From: Pseudomonas sp. SG20056 | Lineage (GTDB): Bacteria > Pseudomonadota > Gammaproteobacteria > Pseudomonadales > Pseudomonadaceae | NCBI RefSeq assembly: GCF_031764535.1 | Contig: NZ_CP134499.1 | Span: forward strand, 1,178,001 to 1,242,000 | DNA length: 64,000 bases | Direction: 5' to 3' | In this document: one piece after another, positions 38,339-46,454 of the stretch | Numbering within the stretch: the stretch's first letter is position 1 | Layout of the letters: each line of letters opens with the position of its first letter | Made by a program: the position numbers and the translations under genes | The notes under the pieces: model-generated | What the model was told of the DNA's origin: nothing | What the model saw: only the letters and a program-made list of their open reading frames with translations | The model's database searches: none

Positions 38339-38521
38339 AATGACTCCCAACTCGGTAGGCGCAGTATAGGGTTTGAGTACGGTGGGCTGTGTTGACCTAA
38401 GTCGGCTGTGCGCCAGCCTCCTCGCGTGTTACACGGTACGGTTGCCGCGCATCCGTTGAGCCCTTGCCCACCCCGGAGTTACACTGCCGCCCCCGTGTGG
38501 CCTGGTTAGCTGGAGTGAGTG

Positions 38522-38809
38522 ATGCGTAAAGACAAGAAACAGGTGATTGGCGAAGAGATTGGTGACGAGCCGATCAAGCTGTTCCTCAGTGTGGAACCGG
38601 CCGATGCCACGCCGCCGTCGCTGCACAAGCTGGTCAAGGCCTACCGCGGCCTGCGTATCGATGACTTCGAGCGCTTTGTCGGCTTCTTCGTTGCTGCCGG
38701 CTACGACCTGAACGCCAAGGATGCCCAGGGCAATGACTTTATCGCGCTGATCCAGGATCAACGCTTTGCCGAGCCTTACATCGACGTGATCAAGGCCGCG
38801 CGCGGCTGA
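38522..38809 (+). CDS. Small conserved pseudomonad protein (PA4642-like)
   Basis: 95 residues starting MRKDKKQVIGEEI. Acidic–basic, no membrane segments, ending DVIKAARG. It resembles the conserved hypothetical PA4642 of P. aeruginosa, in the same neighbourhood. Function unknown. Confidence 0.75.
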   Translation: MRKDKKQVIGEEIGDEPIKLFLSVEPADATPPSLHKLVKAYRGLRIDDFERFVGFFVAAGYDLNAKDAQGNDFIALIQDQRFAEPYIDVIKAARG

Positions 38810-38854
38810 CATCGAGTCAGCGCGCACAACGCTGACCAAGGCTCACGCCTGCCC

Positions 38855-38883
38855 ACAAAGCCGCGACCTGTTCGCGGCTTTGT
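38855..38883 (+). terminator. Terminator after the PA4642-like gene
   Basis: ACAAAGCCGCG (38855–38865) and CGCGGCTTTGT (38873–38883), perfect 11-bp stem followed by CGTTTC. Confidence 0.65.
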
Positions 38884-38951
38884 CGTTTCTAAAACCCGCT
38901 GTGCTTCTTGCTGATAATCACGCAAATCAATAGTGCTGGGCGGGGCGAGAC

Positions 38952-38959
38952 GACCGGTC
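38952..38959. promoter_or_regulatory. GACCGGTC palindrome before the TetR gene
   Basis: A perfect 8-bp palindrome 14 bp before the TetR ATG. I recall that the E. coli NemR operator has a similar GACC/GGTC core, so this may be an autoregulatory site. Binding is inferred. Confidence 0.4.
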
Positions 38960-38973
38960 ATATTCTTGCCGGC

Positions 38974-39567
38974 ATGAACTCCAGCATTCGACTCGACAAG
39001 CGTGACCTGATCCTCGCCAGGGGCGCCGAGGTGATGACCCGTCGCGGTTATCACGGTGCCGGTGTGCAGGAAATCGTCCAGGCCGCGGGGGTGCCGAAAG
39101 GCTCCTTCTATCACTACTTCGCCAGCAAGGAAGACTTCGCCCTGCAGGCCTTGCAGCAGGTCTATCAACCACGCCTGGCGCGTTATGCCGAAGCCTTGAG
39201 CAATCCGGCGCTCAGCCCGCGTGAGCGCATCCTCGGTTATTACGCTGAGCTGGTGGAGCACTTCGCTCGCCAGGAGCGTCTGGAATACCACTGCTTTATT
39301 GGCAGCCTGAGCTTCGAGATGGCCGAGCTGTCGCCGACGCTGGGCGCCCAGGTTGATGCGATTCTGCAAACATCAGCGGACATTTTGCAGGCCTGCCTGG
39401 AACAGGCGCAGGCGGCGGGTGAACTGCCGGCCGATGAAGATTGCCGCAACCTGGCGAGCTTTATCGCCAACGCCTGGCAAGGCGCGCTGACCCGGCTCAA
39501 GGTGGCGAACAACACTCGCGCCCTGACTGACTTTATCCACCGTCTGCAGCTGCTGTTGCAGGCCTGA
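38974..39567 (+). CDS. TetR-family regulator, NemR-like
   Basis: 197 residues from the ATG at 38974. The helix-turn-helix QEIVQAAGVPKGSFYHYFASKEDF is at about residues 32–56. The C-terminal ligand domain carries cysteines (near 93 in LEYHCFI, 133 in LQACLEQ and 150 in EDCRN) that could sense electrophiles, as in NemR. The following gene is an old yellow enzyme, so the pair resembles nemRA: a repressor that is released by reactive quinones or hypochlorite and then permits reductase synthesis. Target and sensing are inferred. Confidence 0.82.
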   Translation: MNSSIRLDKRDLILARGAEVMTRRGYHGAGVQEIVQAAGVPKGSFYHYFASKEDFALQALQQVYQPRLARYAEALSNPALSPRERILGYYAELVEHFARQERLEYHCFIGSLSFEMAELSPTLGAQVDAILQTSADILQACLEQAQAAGELPADEDCRNLASFIANAWQGALTRLKVANNTRALTDFIHRLQLLLQA

Positions 39568-39620
39568 TCCCAAGCTCCCTTTAACCAGTTGCGGCGCTCT
39601 GGCCGCCCCGAGGAATGATG

Positions 39621-40730
39621 ATGACCGATCCCGTTAAAGCGCTGTTCCAACCCTTTACCCTGGGCAACCTGGAGCTGCCGACCCGTGTGGTCATGGCGCC
39701 GATGACCCGTTCCTTCTCCCCAGGTGGCGTGCCCAACAGCAAGGTTATCGAGTATTACCGCCGCCGCGCCGCTGCCGGTGTTGGCCTGATCGTCACCGAA
39801 GGCACCACCGTTGGCCACAAGGCCGCCAACGGTTATCCGAATGTGCCGCGTTTTTATGGTGAAGACGCCCTGGCTGGCTGGAAGAAAGTGGTCGAAGCGG
39901 TACACGCCGAAGGCGGCAAGATCGTTCCGCAGCTCTGGCACGTGGGCAATGTGCGCAAGTTGGGCACCGAGCCGGACGCCAGCGTCCCAGGCTACGGCCC
40001 GAGCGAGAAGATTAAAGAAGGCAACGTGGTTGTGCACGGCATGACCCAGGACGACATCAAGGAAGTGATCGCCGCCTTCGCCCAAGCCGCCAAGGATGCT
40101 AAAGCCATTGGCATGGACGGCGTGGAAATCCATGGTGCCCACGGCTATCTGGTTGATCAGTTCTTCTGGGCCGGCAGCAACCAGCGCACTGACGAATACG
40201 GCGGTGACCTGGCGCAGCGCTCGCGCTTTGCCATTGAGCTGATCCAGGCTGTACGCGCCGCAGTCGGCCCGGAATTCCCGATCATCTTCCGCTTCTCGCA
40301 GTGGAAGCAGCAGGACTACACCGCACGCCTGGTGCAAACCCCGGAAGAGCTTGGGGCGTTCCTCAAGCCGCTGAGCGATGCTGGCGTGGACATCTTCCAC
40401 TGCTCGACGCGCCGCTTCTGGGAGCCGGAGTTCGACGGTTCTGAGCTGAACCTGGCGGGCTGGACGCGCAAGCTCACCGGCAAACCAACCATCACCGTTG
40501 GCAGCGTCGGCCTGGATGGCGAGTTCCTCCAGTTTATGGTCAACACCGACAAAGTGGCCCAGCCGGCCAGCCTGGAAAACCTGCTGGAGCGCCTGAACAA
40601 GCAGGAGTTCGACCTGGTTGCCGTAGGCCGCGCGCTGTTGGTTGACCCGGATTGGGCGGTAAAAGTACGCGATGGCCGCGAGCAGGACATTCTGCCGTTT
40701 AGCCGTGATGCCCTGACCAGCCTGGTCTAA
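39621..40730 (+). CDS. Old yellow enzyme family NADH:flavin oxidoreductase
   Basis: Three in-frame ATG codons start at 39615; the one at 39621 is best placed behind AGGA, giving 369 residues. FMN-binding TIM barrel with VVMAPMTRSF near residue 22, GVEIHGAHGYLVDQFF near 170 and AVGRALLVDPDW near 340. It reduces activated double bonds of enones, quinones or nitro compounds with NAD(P)H. It lies 54 bp after the TetR gene. Confidence 0.9.
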   Translation: MTDPVKALFQPFTLGNLELPTRVVMAPMTRSFSPGGVPNSKVIEYYRRRAAAGVGLIVTEGTTVGHKAANGYPNVPRFYGEDALAGWKKVVEAVHAEGGKIVPQLWHVGNVRKLGTEPDASVPGYGPSEKIKEGNVVVHGMTQDDIKEVIAAFAQAAKDAKAIGMDGVEIHGAHGYLVDQFFWAGSNQRTDEYGGDLAQRSRFAIELIQAVRAAVGPEFPIIFRFSQWKQQDYTARLVQTPEELGAFLKPLSDAGVDIFHCSTRRFWEPEFDGSELNLAGWTRKLTGKPTITVGSVGLDGEFLQFMVNTDKVAQPASLENLLERLNKQEFDLVAVGRALLVDPDWAVKVRDGREQDILPFSRDALTSLV

Positions 40731-40814
40731 GAACCTATCTCGAATCTGCTGCGCGTCGGCGATACGGCGTTAAAAACAGGCTCGCTCTAGCTCGCGAGAT
40801 CCGAAACAGGTTCT
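40730..40814. repeat. MITE-like repeat with terminal inverted ends
   Basis: AGAACCT…ATCTCG (40730–40742) is inverted as CGAGAT…AGGTTCT (40795–40814) around about 50 bp that contain CGTCGGCGATACGGCG. I recall similar sequence in other Pseudomonas intergenic regions. It has no coding capacity, so it is probably a short mobile or REP-type repeat. Confidence 0.45.
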
Positions 40815-40861
40815 AAATACCCGTTTTATCGTGTGCGCCGCAAAACGGCGCAACACTCCTC

Positions 40862-40890
40862 AAGCCCCGGCACATCGGGGCTTTTTTTCG
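40862..40890 (+). terminator. Terminator downstream of the old yellow enzyme gene
   Basis: AGCCCCG gcacat CGGGGCT followed by seven T. Confidence 0.8.
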
Positions 40891-40908
40891 TCTTTTAAAT
40901 GAGCAGCC

Positions 40909-40964
40909 TGTAGGAGCGGGCCATGCCTGCGAAGCCCTTATCGCGGCCATGGGCCGCTCCTACA
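40909..40964. repeat. Pseudomonas REP element
   Basis: TGTAGGAGCGGGCCATG and its inverted copy CATGGGCCGCTCCTACA (one mismatch) enclose GCCTGCGAAG… as in the common GTAGGAGCG REP family. It lies between the terminator and the hydrolase. Confidence 0.85.
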
Positions 40965-41044
40965 AAAGCTTGCTGCACGACGGTCACAGGCAAGCTGCGC
41001 CTCGTTGGCTAGTATTGCCAGTGCCCCGTCCTCAGGTGTCGACC

Positions 41045-41992
41045 ATGAAGCGTGCCGTACAGATCGCCGTATCCGTTGTGTTGCTGATACTTATCAGTCT
41101 GGCCGCTGCGGTCGCCTGGAATTGGGCGCCGGATCGCCCCGTGGCGGACCTCAAGCCGCGCTGGGCTTTGCCGCCGTCGCAGTTTGTGGCCATCGACGGC
41201 ATGTTGGTGCACCTGCGCGACCAGGGCCCACGGGATGATCCCACGCCGATTGTGATGCTGCACGGCACCTCGGCCAGCCTGCATACCTGGGAAGGCTGGG
41301 TGGCGGCGCTGCAGGACAAGCGTCGGGTGATCAGCCTCGATCTACCAGGCTTCGGCCTGACCGGGCCATTCCCCGGTGGTGATTACCGCATGGCCCACTA
41401 CAGCGCCTTCCTCGGTCATGTGCTGGATCAGTTGCAGGTGCCGCGCGCAGTGCTGGCGGGCAACAGTTTTGGCGGACAGCTGGCCTGGCAGTTTGCCCTG
41501 GATCAGCCGCAGCGCGTCGAGCGGCTGGTGTTGGTGGATGCCGCCGGTTACCCGCGCAACGCCACCTCCATGCCCATCGGTTTTCGTCTGGCGCAGATTC
41601 CTGCACTGGCGCCGTTGATGGCTAACCTGCTGCCGCGCTCAATGATTGAGGCAAGCATCCGCAACGTCTATGGCGACCCGGATAAGGTCAACGATGAACT
41701 GATCGACCGCTACTACGAACTGACCCTGCGCGCCGGCAATCGCGAAGCCTTGCGTCAGCGGTTTATCCAGGCCGAAGCGGGGCAGAGTTACACCCGTATC
41801 GCCGAACTCAAGGTGCCGACGCTGATTATCTGGGGTGGCCGTGATGAGTTGATTCCGCCGGTCAATGCCGAACGCTTCAAGCGCGACATCAAGGGCAGCC
41901 GTCTGGTGCTGTTCGACGACCTGGGTCATGTGCCCCAAGAAGAGGACCCCGCGCGCACCGTGGCGGTGCTGATGGGCTTTCTAGAGGGCTAG
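41045..41992 (+). CDS. Membrane-anchored alpha/beta hydrolase
   Basis: 315 residues from the ATG at 41045. An N-terminal hydrophobic helix (about 8–28) is followed by the hydrolase fold: oxyanion motif LHGTSASLHTW, nucleophile in GNSFGGQL near residue 140, acid in GRDELIPP, histidine in LGHVPQEEDP near the end. The substrate is not known. It stands alone and resembles the epoxide-hydrolase/lipase group. Confidence 0.85.
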   Translation: MKRAVQIAVSVVLLILISLAAAVAWNWAPDRPVADLKPRWALPPSQFVAIDGMLVHLRDQGPRDDPTPIVMLHGTSASLHTWEGWVAALQDKRRVISLDLPGFGLTGPFPGGDYRMAHYSAFLGHVLDQLQVPRAVLAGNSFGGQLAWQFALDQPQRVERLVLVDAAGYPRNATSMPIGFRLAQIPALAPLMANLLPRSMIEASIRNVYGDPDKVNDELIDRYYELTLRAGNREALRQRFIQAEAGQSYTRIAELKVPTLIIWGGRDELIPPVNAERFKRDIKGSRLVLFDDLGHVPQEEDPARTVAVLMGFLEG

Positions 41993-42066
41993 CCGGGGGT
42001 TAGGGCGGCTTTTTGCTGCGCACTAAGCTGCTGATATTTCGAGAGAGATTGCTTGCATAAAAGAGC

Positions 42067-42082
42067 TGGCGTGCTTTGTGCT
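42067..42082 (+). promoter_or_regulatory. Possible sigma-54 promoter before the TRAP genes
   Basis: TGGCGTG-N4-GTGCT has GG and GC 10 bp apart, as in the -24/-12 pattern TGGCACG-N4-TTGCW, 77 bp before the dctQ start. It matches only moderately (GG-N10-GC plus partial neighbours). Confidence 0.25.
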
Positions 42083-42158
42083 AACGCTGTCAGCGCTGGT
42101 TGGCTTTGCGCCATCTTGGTCTAGGCTCTCGGAATAACAATTATTCGGCAGGTGCAGT

Positions 42159-42665
42159 ATGCCCAAGGCCATCAGGCTGTTTGTGCACGCAGTGGAGGCG
42201 CTCAACCGCGTTGTCGGGCGCTTCGCCATGTACCTGATCTTCGCCATTCTCGGCGTGCTGCTCTATTCCTCCATCAGCAAGACTTTCTTTATGCCGGCCG
42301 CCTGGACGCTGGAATCGGCGCAGTTTCTGATGGTCGCTTACTTCCTGCTTGGCGGCGCCTATTCCATGCAGCTCGATGCCCATGTGCGCATGGACCTGTT
42401 CTACAGCCGCTGGTCGCCACGGGCCCGCGCGGTCATCGATGCAATCACCATCGGCTTTCTGATTTTCTACCTGGTGTTCCTGCTCTACGGCGGTATTTCC
42501 TCGACCCAGTACGCCCTTGAGTACAACGAAACCAGCTACTCGGCCTGGTCGCCGAAAATGGCGCCGATCAAGATCATCATGTGCATCGGTATCGCCCTGA
42601 TGCTGCTGCAGGCCATCGCCACCCTGTTCAAGGACATCGCCGCTGCGCGGGGGGAACCGCTGTAA
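42159..42665 (+). CDS. dctQ: TRAP transporter small membrane subunit (DctQ)
   Basis: 168 residues with four membrane helices (about 20–42, 55–76, 92–115, 135–155). In TRAP systems DctQ pairs with DctM and completes the permease. It overlaps the DctM gene by one base (TAATG). Substrate cannot be told from this subunit. Confidence 0.9.
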   Translation: MPKAIRLFVHAVEALNRVVGRFAMYLIFAILGVLLYSSISKTFFMPAAWTLESAQFLMVAYFLLGGAYSMQLDAHVRMDLFYSRWSPRARAVIDAITIGFLIFYLVFLLYGGISSTQYALEYNETSYSAWSPKMAPIKIIMCIGIALMLLQAIATLFKDIAAARGEPL

Positions 42666-43990
42666 TGGATTACGAGCTGATAGCCCTGCTGATGTTCTCC
42701 TCGATGATGTTGCTGCTGCTTACCGGCAAACGGGTATTTGGCGCGATTGGTTTTGTCGCAGTGGCGGCGGCCCTGCTGTTGTGGGGCGATGGCGGTTCGG
42801 AAATGGCCTTCAGCGCGGCCATGAAGCTGATGAAGTGGTACCCACTGCTAACCCTGCCGTTGTTCGTATTTATGGGTTACATGCTCTCCGAATCGGGGCT
42901 GGCCGAAGACCTCTACAAGATGTTCCACGTCTGGATGGGCCCGCTCAATGGCGGCCTGGCCATCGGCACCATTGGCCTAATGGTGGCGATCTCGGCGATG
43001 AATGGCCTGAGCGTGGCGGGCATGGCCATCGGCGCCAGTATCGCGCTGCCGGAGCTGCTACGCCGCGGCTACGACAAGATCATGGTCACCGGGGTGATTC
43101 AGGCCGGCAGTTCCCTCGGTATTCTGATTCCGCCCAGTGTGGTGCTGGTGCTGTACGGCATGATCGCCCGCCAGCCGGTTGGCCAGTTGTGGCTGGCTGG
43201 GGTGTTTCCCGGCTTGCTGATGGCGGGGCTGTTTATCCTCTATATCGCCATTCGCTGTCGCCTGCAGCCCGAGCTGGGGCCAGCGTTGTCCGAAGAGGAG
43301 CGCGGACAGATCAGCCGGCGCGAGAAGCTCTTGCTGCTCAAGGCCGGCATTGCGCCGCTGTTTATCTTCTTCTGCATGACCGGTTTGTTTCTCATGGGCA
43401 TCACCAGCCTGGTGGAAAGCTCGGCGGTGGGCGCCGCAGCAGCCACCCTGATGGCGTTGGTCAAGGGGCGTTTGACCCGCAGCGTGATGGAAGAAACCCT
43501 GCGCAAGACTCTCGGCATCAGCTGCATGTTTATGTGGATCATCCTCGCCGCCCTGTGCTTCGGCGCGGTATTCGACGGCCTAGGCGCGGTCAAGGCGATT
43601 GAGGCGTTCTTCCTCGACAGCCTCGGGCTAGGGCCCTGGCAGGTGCTGATCCTGATGCAGCTGTCGTTCATCATCATGGGCATGTTCCTCGATGACACCG
43701 CCATGCTGGTGATCGTCGCCCCCCTCTATATTCCGCTGGTCGGCGCCCTGGGCTTCGACCTGGTCTGGTATGGCGTGCTCTACACCATCACCTGCCAGAT
43801 CGCCTATATGACTCCGCCCTTTGGCTACAACCTGTTTCTGATGCGCGCCATGGCTCCGCCGGAAGTCTCGCTGCGTGACATCTATGTATCCGTTACCCCA
43901 TTCGTGCTGATCATGGTGCTGGCGCTGGTGCTGGTCATGGTCTTCCCGCAGATCGCCCTGTGGCTGCCGCAGTGGCATTACGGTGGGTGA
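42665..43990 (+). CDS. dctM: TRAP transporter large membrane subunit (DctM)
   Basis: 441 residues from the ATG at 42665, twelve or so membrane segments. Typical DctM motifs are present: GVIQAGSSLGILIPPSVVLVLYG near residue 143 and MGMFLDDTAMLVIVAPLYIPL near residue 340. It forms the sodium-driven channel for the substrate brought by the periplasmic binding protein. Coupled to dctQ. Confidence 0.92.
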   Translation: MDYELIALLMFSSMMLLLLTGKRVFGAIGFVAVAAALLLWGDGGSEMAFSAAMKLMKWYPLLTLPLFVFMGYMLSESGLAEDLYKMFHVWMGPLNGGLAIGTIGLMVAISAMNGLSVAGMAIGASIALPELLRRGYDKIMVTGVIQAGSSLGILIPPSVVLVLYGMIARQPVGQLWLAGVFPGLLMAGLFILYIAIRCRLQPELGPALSEEERGQISRREKLLLLKAGIAPLFIFFCMTGLFLMGITSLVESSAVGAAAATLMALVKGRLTRSVMEETLRKTLGISCMFMWIILAALCFGAVFDGLGAVKAIEAFFLDSLGLGPWQVLILMQLSFIIMGMFLDDTAMLVIVAPLYIPLVGALGFDLVWYGVLYTITCQIAYMTPPFGYNLFLMRAMAPPEVSLRDIYVSVTPFVLIMVLALVLVMVFPQIALWLPQWHYGG

Positions 43991-44031
43991 GCACATGAAT
44001 TTCAGCTGTAGGCCAGCGCAGTCGTACCGAT

Positions 44032-44095
44032 AAAGCCAGTGAGGATTGCTGCGGCGCAGCGCCGCTTATGCCGTACGCAATCCTCAAGGGCTTTT
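44032..44095 (+). other. Large intercistronic hairpin between dctM and dctP
   Basis: GAGGATTGC (44041–44049) pairs with GCAATCCTC (44077–44085); inside is a perfect GCGGCGC/GCGCCGC stem (44051–44065), and outside AAAGCC pairs with GGCTTT before TTTT. This can stabilise one part of the operon mRNA or cause partial termination, which would tune the amount of binding protein relative to permease. The role is inferred. Confidence 0.6.
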
Positions 44096-44199
44096 GAGCA
44101 ATCAGGTGCAGGTTGCCCCTCTGAAAACCCTGCCAGTGCCCCGTGGGCCAGGCAGTGCGGTTGTATGCCATCTGAATCGACAAGCCTGGAGATAACAGC

Positions 44200-45252
44200 A
44201 TGAGTACGAGACGCAGTTTTCTGAAAACCGCCGCGGTGGCCACCGGGGCAGCAGGGGCAACGGCATTGGGTTCGGCGCATATCTACGCCGCCGAGCCGAA
44301 GAAAATCGTTTGGCGCCTGCAGACCTATGCCGGCGCCGCCTTGGGCGAGCATGTGATCAAACCGTCCATCGATGCCTTCAATAAGGCTGCCAATGGCGAG
44401 ATGGAAATCCAGCTGTATTACGCCGACCAACTGGTGCCCACCGGCGAGCTGTTCCGCGCCATGCAGAAGGGCACCATCGATGCCGTGCAGAGCGATGACG
44501 ACTCCATCGCCGCGCCCGTGGATATTTCGGTGTTTGGCGGCTACTTCCCCTTTGCCACCCGTTACAGCCTGGACATTCCGGTGCTGTTCAACCAGTACGG
44601 GCTCAATGAAATCTGGGCCGAGGCCTATGGCGAAGTCAAAGGCGTAACCTGGCTCGGCGCCGGCGCCTGGGACCCTTGCCACTTCGCCACGGTCGAGCCG
44701 ATCACCAAGCTTGAGCACCTCAAGGGCAAGCGCATTTTCACCTTTCCCACTGCCGGTAAATTCCTCACCCGCTTTGGCGTGATTCCGGTGACCCTGCCCT
44801 GGGAGGATGTCGAAGTGGCGATCCAGACTGGCGAGCTGGACGGTATCGCCTGGTCCGGCATCACCGAGGACTACACCGTCGGCTGGGCCAACGTGACCAA
44901 GTACTTCCTCACCAACAACATTTCCGGCGCCTGGTGCGGCTCCTACTTCGCCAACTCGGACAAATGGGCCGAAGTGCCGGAGCATCTGAAAACCCTGTTC
45001 AAGCTGTGCATGGACAGCTCCAACTACTATCGCCAGCACTGGTACTGGGGCGGGGAGGCGCAACTGCGGGTCGAAGGCGGCAAACTGCAACTGACCTCGA
45101 TTCCGGCCGAGGAATGGGCCACTGTTGAGGCCGAAGCTTTGGTGTTCTGGGATGAAATCGCCAAAACCAGTCCACGTTGCGCGCGGGTGGTGGAGATCTT
45201 CAAGAAGTACAACGCCCTGATGGCCAAGGCCGGTGCGCCCTATCGCGGCTAA
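44200..45252 (+). CDS. dctP: TRAP substrate-binding protein with Tat signal (DctP)
   Basis: 350 residues. The N-terminus has the twin-arginine motif RRSFLK followed by a hydrophobic stretch, so it is probably exported folded by Tat. The mature part fits the DctP/TakP group: QLVPTGELFRAMQKGTIDAV near residue 80, WAYWDP-like GAWDPCHF near residue 155 and GELDGIAWSG near residue 210. It brings the substrate, probably a carboxylate or keto/hydroxy acid, to DctQM, encoded upstream with a hairpin in between. Confidence 0.88.
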   Translation: MSTRRSFLKTAAVATGAAGATALGSAHIYAAEPKKIVWRLQTYAGAALGEHVIKPSIDAFNKAANGEMEIQLYYADQLVPTGELFRAMQKGTIDAVQSDDDSIAAPVDISVFGGYFPFATRYSLDIPVLFNQYGLNEIWAEAYGEVKGVTWLGAGAWDPCHFATVEPITKLEHLKGKRIFTFPTAGKFLTRFGVIPVTLPWEDVEVAIQTGELDGIAWSGITEDYTVGWANVTKYFLTNNISGAWCGSYFANSDKWAEVPEHLKTLFKLCMDSSNYYRQHWYWGGEAQLRVEGGKLQLTSIPAEEWATVEAEALVFWDEIAKTSPRCARVVEIFKKYNALMAKAGAPYRG

Positions 45253-45274
45253 CTGCCTGGGTTCGCGACACCTC

Positions 45275-45308
45275 ACGCCCGTATTGCAAAATGCGGGCGT
45301 ATTTTTTG
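45275..45308. terminator. Terminator between dctP and the convergent gene
   Basis: ACGCCCGTAT and ATGCGGGCGT (45275–45284 and 45291–45300; one mismatch) with ATTTTTT downstream. Confidence 0.75.
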
Positions 45309-45329
45309 CTCGGCTGGCTGGCGGCTCAG

Positions 45330-46127
45330 TCAGTGCGCGTAGCGATTGCGCAAGGCCTGGAAGCGACCATCCTGCTGCACGTGCAGCAAGGCAGCGCGCC
45401 AGCGCGCGATGTCCTGCTCCGGCATGCTGCGTGAGAGGGCGATAAAGCCTTCATCGCGGCCCAGTTGCACGGCGCTCGGGCGTACCCTGTCAGCCGCGAC
45501 GCCAGCCTCGTGCAGCCTGTGCGCCAGCCCGGAGTCGGCCGAGGCAACCAGCGCAACCCGGCCGGCAGCGAGCATGCCGAAGCAGGTGCTGTAGGCGTTG
45601 TTGCGTTTTAGCTGGGTGAACGCCATGGCCGTCAGGCGTTCGTCATGGGAGCTGCCGTTGAGCACGCACACCGACAGGTTCTTGGCATCCTCCAGGCTGT
45701 GGATACCGGTGGGCCGTTGGCTGTTCTCGTAGAGCCAGTCGGTCTCTTCCCAGATGGGCCCGACCCAGTGCGCCAGCGGCAGGCGCTCCGGCGTTTTGCC
45801 AAGGTTGAAGAGCACCACATCGTCACGCTGTTGCAGTTGCGCCAGACCGCGCGCCAAGGGCACTTCCTGGATTGCCAGCGGCTCGGCCATATCGGCCAGC
45901 AGCTCGCGCACCAGCTCTAGAAAGAACGCCCGCTTGCCGGCATGTTCGCGGCCGCGTAACTGGCCGTCGATCAGCACGGCCTGGCTATCCAGGCTGTGGG
46001 TGTAGATCAGCCAGTCACGCGCCAGGCAGGTTGTAGGCGCAAGCCAGGTAGCCAGGGTTAGGGCCAGGGCGGCGGCAACTGCTGCGCGACGCCGAGTCTG
46101 GCCGGGCGCTGGCAGGGGGCGGGGCAT
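45330..46127 (-). CDS. Orphan periplasmic solute-binding protein (SBP family 3-like)
   Basis: The start at 46127 gives 265 residues and a signal peptide MPRPLPAPGQTRRRAAVAA…TTCLARD. It resembles amino-acid-type solute-binding proteins (EVPLARGLAQLQQRDDVVLFN near residue 90) but there is no ABC permease beside it. It may be a sensor partner or scavenger for the adjacent catabolic locus. It is divergent from the glutamine-synthetase-like gene. Confidence 0.75.
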   Translation of the reverse strand: MPRPLPAPGQTRRRAAVAAALALTLATWLAPTTCLARDWLIYTHSLDSQAVLIDGQLRGREHAGKRAFFLELVRELLADMAEPLAIQEVPLARGLAQLQQRDDVVLFNLGKTPERLPLAHWVGPIWEETDWLYENSQRPTGIHSLEDAKNLSVCVLNGSSHDERLTAMAFTQLKRNNAYSTCFGMLAAGRVALVASADSGLAHRLHEAGVAADRVRPSAVQLGRDEGFIALSRSMPEQDIARWRAALLHVQQDGRFQALRNRYAH

Positions 46128-46454
46128 CGGGTTCAAGCAGTCTCCGGTATGGCATCTGGCGGCTACGTTGCACATGCGGCCAGGTCTAAGGCGGGCGGTG
46201 GTCTGTGCTTTTACAGCAGAGCAGTGTCTGCCGTCACCTGTGCTGCAACGCTTGCCGGTTGTTTTGCCTAATTGCCCAGCCAACTTGGCAAACCTGTACC
46301 ACACTGATTGAGCTTTTTGCCGGGTGTTCTAACAGGCGTTGGGTAGTCGTCAGGGCGCGTTGTGTGGTGGTTGTGGGGATGCGCTTGAGACGCTGTTGTT
46401 GCCTGCAGGACTGACACCGGATGTCGGCCATAACAACAATAGACAGGTGTATTT
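46128..46454. other. Gene-free divergent promoter region
   Basis: This 327-bp stretch between two divergent genes must hold their promoters. I find no convincing operator repeat; the RBS for the ligase gene is weak (AGGTG). Confidence 0.5.

Noticed and set aside
44002..45276. 424-codon minus-strand open frame opposite dctP
   Set aside because: Shadow of the DctP gene, which has a Tat signal and family motifs.
46128..46454. Sigma-54-like words before the ligase gene
   Set aside because: Only weak GG-N10-GC matches such as GTGTGGTTGTGGGGATGCG; no consistent neighbours.
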